A stretch of DNA of 8,546 nucleotides. Origin: Thiobacillus sp. (lineage in GTDB: Bacteria; Pseudomonadota; Gammaproteobacteria; Burkholderiales; Thiobacillaceae). Under the pieces are notes generated by a model, which had not been told where the DNA came from, did not search any database, and saw only the letters and a list, made by a program, of their open reading frames with translations. The DNA is taken from NCBI RefSeq assembly GCF_024708915.1, contig NZ_JANJXQ010000088.1, positions 1 to 8,546 of the forward strand, read 5' to 3'. How positions within the stretch are numbered: position 1 is the stretch's first letter; each line of letters opens with the position of its first letter. Shown here one piece after another: positions 6,892 through 8,546 of the stretch. Position numbers and translations under genes: made by a program.

Positions 6892-6917
6892 AAAATGCCG
6901 GGCGAACCCGGCTTTTT
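6890..6917. terminator. Bidirectional intrinsic terminator between DUF4936 and alr
   Basis: GCCGGG (6897-6902), loop CGAA, CCCGGC (6907-6912) form a six-pair GC stem. It is followed by five T on the plus strand; on the minus strand the stem (loop TTCG) is followed by A and six T. It begins at the end of the DUF4936 stop codon and lies 22 bp past the alr stop, so it can end both convergent transcripts. Confidence 0.88.
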
Positions 6918-6938
6918 CGTCCACGCCGCGCTGCGCCT

Positions 6939-8006
6939 TTAATCCACCTCCAGCACCGGCACCCGCGCGGCCAGCGCGCACAGCAGTTCATAGCTGCTAC
7001 TGCCCGCGGCAGCGGCCACTGCCTCCACCGGCAGCCCCTCCCCCCACAGCATCACCGGGCTGCCGACCCCGGCGTCGGCGTGCTCGCTCAAATCCACGCA
7101 CAGCATGTCCATCGATATCCGGCCGAGGGTTCGGCTCATGCGGCCGTTGAGCAGCACCGGTGTACCGGTAAGCGCATGGCGCGGATAGCCGTCGGCATAG
7201 CCGCAGGCAACCACACCCACCCGCATCGGGCGCTCCGCGCGGAACAGCTGGCCGTAGCCTACTCCTTCACCCGCTTGCAGGCTCTGCACGCTGATGATTT
7301 CCGACTGCAGGGTCATCGCCGGTCGCAGGCCCAGCTGCTCGGCTGACGCGTCGGCAAAAGGCGAAGCGCCATACAGCATCAGCCCCGGCCTGGCCCATGC
7401 ACCCAGGGTTTCCGGGTAACGCAGCAGCGCCGCCGAATTGGCGCTGCTCCATGGCAGGCCGTGGCCGGCAACTTCGTGCAGAAAGGGTTGCAACTGCCAG
7501 TCCACGCCCGCTCCCTCGTCCGCCTGGGCAAAGTGGGTCATCAGGGTGACGCCGGCCACGCCGGGCAAACTCCGCGCCCGCGCGACGGCGGCAGCATGCT
7601 CGGCGAGCGGAAACCCCAGCCTGTGCATGCCGCTGTCGAACTTGAGAAAGACCTGAATCGGGCGGACGGGTGGTTGCCGCCGCAACCAGTCGAGCTGCCC
7701 GGCATGGTGCAGCACCGGCCACAGGTCCAGCTCGGCGCAGGGAGCGATTTCATCGGCGCCAAATATCCCCTCGAGCAGCAGGATAGGCTGTTCCACGCCC
7801 ATCTGCCTCAGATTGGCGGCTTCTTCCAGCGTCAGCACCGCAAAGCCGTCGGCCGCCGCCAGTCCGCGGCGCGCGCGTGACAGCCCGTGACCGTAAGCGT
7901 TGGCCTTGATCACGGCAAACAGACGTGCCGTCCCCGCGTAACTGCGCGCCACACGCAGATTGTGCGCCATCGCACCAATCGAAATCCGTGCCTGGATGGG
8001 ACGCAT
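6939..8006 (-). CDS. alr: Alanine racemase
   Basis: Pyridoxal-phosphate enzyme interconverting L- and D-alanine, supplying D-alanine for peptidoglycan. The 355-residue product has an N-terminal TIM-barrel with the PLP-binding lysine Lys34 in FAVIKANAYGHG, FLKFDSGMHRLGF (Arg129), THFAQADE and RPGLMLYGASPF (Arg206, which contacts the PLP ring in homologues). The C-terminal beta domain carries the second catalytic residue Tyr251 in GVGYGQLF, with CGYADGYPR and GRISMDM. Length is normal and all key residues are present. ATG at 8006 gives the usual MRPxxARI opening, but the preceding bases contain no clear ribosome site; the gap from the dnaB stop is 5 bp, so translation may rely on coupling. A biosynthetic Alr is more likely than a catabolic DadX, since no dadA neighbour is seen. 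Confidence 0.96.
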   Translation of the reverse strand: MRPIQARISIGAMAHNLRVARSYAGTARLFAVIKANAYGHGLSRARRGLAAADGFAVLTLEEAANLRQMGVEQPILLLEGIFGADEIAPCAELDLWPVLHHAGQLDWLRRQPPVRPIQVFLKFDSGMHRLGFPLAEHAAAVARARSLPGVAGVTLMTHFAQADEGAGVDWQLQPFLHEVAGHGLPWSSANSAALLRYPETLGAWARPGLMLYGASPFADASAEQLGLRPAMTLQSEIISVQSLQAGEGVGYGQLFRAERPMRVGVVACGYADGYPRHALTGTPVLLNGRMSRTLGRISMDMLCVDLSEHADAGVGSPVMLWGEGLPVEAVAAAAGSSSYELLCALAARVPVLEVD

Positions 8007-8011
8007 CGAAG

Positions 8012-8546
8012 CTAGTAAGCACCCGGTTGCGCCAGCGATTCGAAGCGCGTGTATTCACCGATGAAGGCCAGCCTTACCGTGCCGATAGGGCCGTTACGCT
8101 GCTTGCTGATGATGATTTCGGCGGTGCCCTTGTCCTGCGTATCGGGGTTGTAGACTTCGTCGCGGTAGATGAACAGGATGACGTCGGCATCCTGTTCGAT
8201 GGCGCCCGATTCGCGCAAGTCGGACATCACCGGGCGCTTGTTGGGGCGCTGCTCCAGCCCGCGGTTCAACTGCGACAACGCAATCACCGGCACGTGCAAT
8301 TCCTTTGCCAGCCCCTTCAGCGCACGCGAGATTTCCGAAATTTCGGTGGCACGGTTTTCCCCGGCACTGCTGGCCGACATCAACTGGATGTAGTCGATCA
8401 CGATCAGGCCGAGCTTGCCGCACTGGCGCATCAGCCGGCGCGCGCGCGCGCGCAGTTCCAGCACGTTGAGTCCGGGCGATTCGTCGATGAAGACCGGCGC
8501 CTCGTTGAGCTTGCCGAGCGCGTAGGTGAGGCGCTGCCAGTCGTCT
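8012..8546 (-). CDS. dnaB: Replicative DNA helicase DnaB, C-terminal part (cut by window edge)
   Basis: Hexameric 5'-3' helicase that unwinds DNA at the replication fork. The frame is open to the right edge, giving 177 codons of the C-terminal RecA-like ATPase domain. Seen from the edge are [19 protein letters not shown], then the Walker B strand [11 protein letters not shown], then [20 protein letters not shown] with the [15 protein letters not shown] block, and finally [17 protein letters not shown] with an [11 protein letters not shown] ending. These are the DnaB H3, arginine-finger and H4 regions in the usual order. The Walker A loop and N-terminal domain lie outside the window. The short form beginning at 8464 uses an internal GTG and is not the true start. 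No intein or insertion is seen in the visible part. alr follows in the same direction after 5 bp. Confidence 0.96.
   Translation of the reverse strand, partial: DDWQRLTYALGKLNEAPVFIDESPGLNVLELRARARRLMRQCGKLGLIVIDYIQLMSASSAGENRATEISEISRALKGLAKELHVPVIALSQLNRGLEQRPNKRPVMSDLRESGAIEQDADVILFIYRDEVYNPDTQDKGTAEIIISKQRNGPIGTVRLAFIGEYTRFESLAQPGAY

Overview
The window looks like an ordinary chromosomal segment of a high-GC betaproteobacterium (Nitrosomonadales/Burkholderiales type). This rests on gene order and protein character: an rpoE-rseA-rseB-rseC-mucD envelope-stress operon divergent from nadB, a ygfX/ygfZ divergent pair with a DUF4936 gene behind ygfZ, and a dnaB-alr pair. Base composition and codon use look even throughout. 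I see no insertion sequences, phage genes, CRISPR arrays, tRNA or rRNA genes.

Region 1 (1-3391, minus strand) is the sigma-E/AlgU-type operon. It reads rightmost to leftmost: rpoE (sigma factor), rseA (membrane anti-sigma), rseB (periplasmic sensor), rseC (membrane protein with a Cys cluster) and mucD/degP (periplasmic protease, cut by the window edge after its protease domain). The genes are tightly packed, with 2-bp and 8-bp gaps, a 1-bp overlap and a 4-bp overlap, so they are very likely co-transcribed and translationally coupled. A candidate sigma-E-type promoter (TGAACTT, 16 bases, TCACA) lies about 60-85 bp upstream of rpoE and suggests autoregulation.

Region 2 (3392-5158) holds a 141-bp divergent spacer and then nadB (L-aspartate oxidase) on the plus strand. 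NadB runs 65 bp into the 3' end of the convergent ygfX gene. Region 3 (5094-6891) holds ygfX (minus, small two-helix membrane protein), a 40-bp divergent spacer, ygfZ (plus, folate-binding Fe-S maintenance protein) and a DUF4936 gene starting at the base after the ygfZ stop. A bidirectional hairpin terminator follows at 6890-6917.

Region 4 (6939-8546, minus strand) holds alr (alanine racemase), preceded 5 bp upstream by the 3' part of dnaB (replicative helicase), which is cut by the right edge.

Functionally the window joins envelope stress control, NAD synthesis, Fe-S protein maintenance, cell-wall D-alanine supply and replication. These are housekeeping genes, and I found no convincing new system. 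The points most worth checking are the NadB tail read antisense through the end of ygfX, the sigma-E promoter, the compact ygfX/ygfZ spacer with its palindrome, the short periplasmic region of RseA, and the coupled DUF4936 gene. No gene-free stretch exceeds 300 bases.
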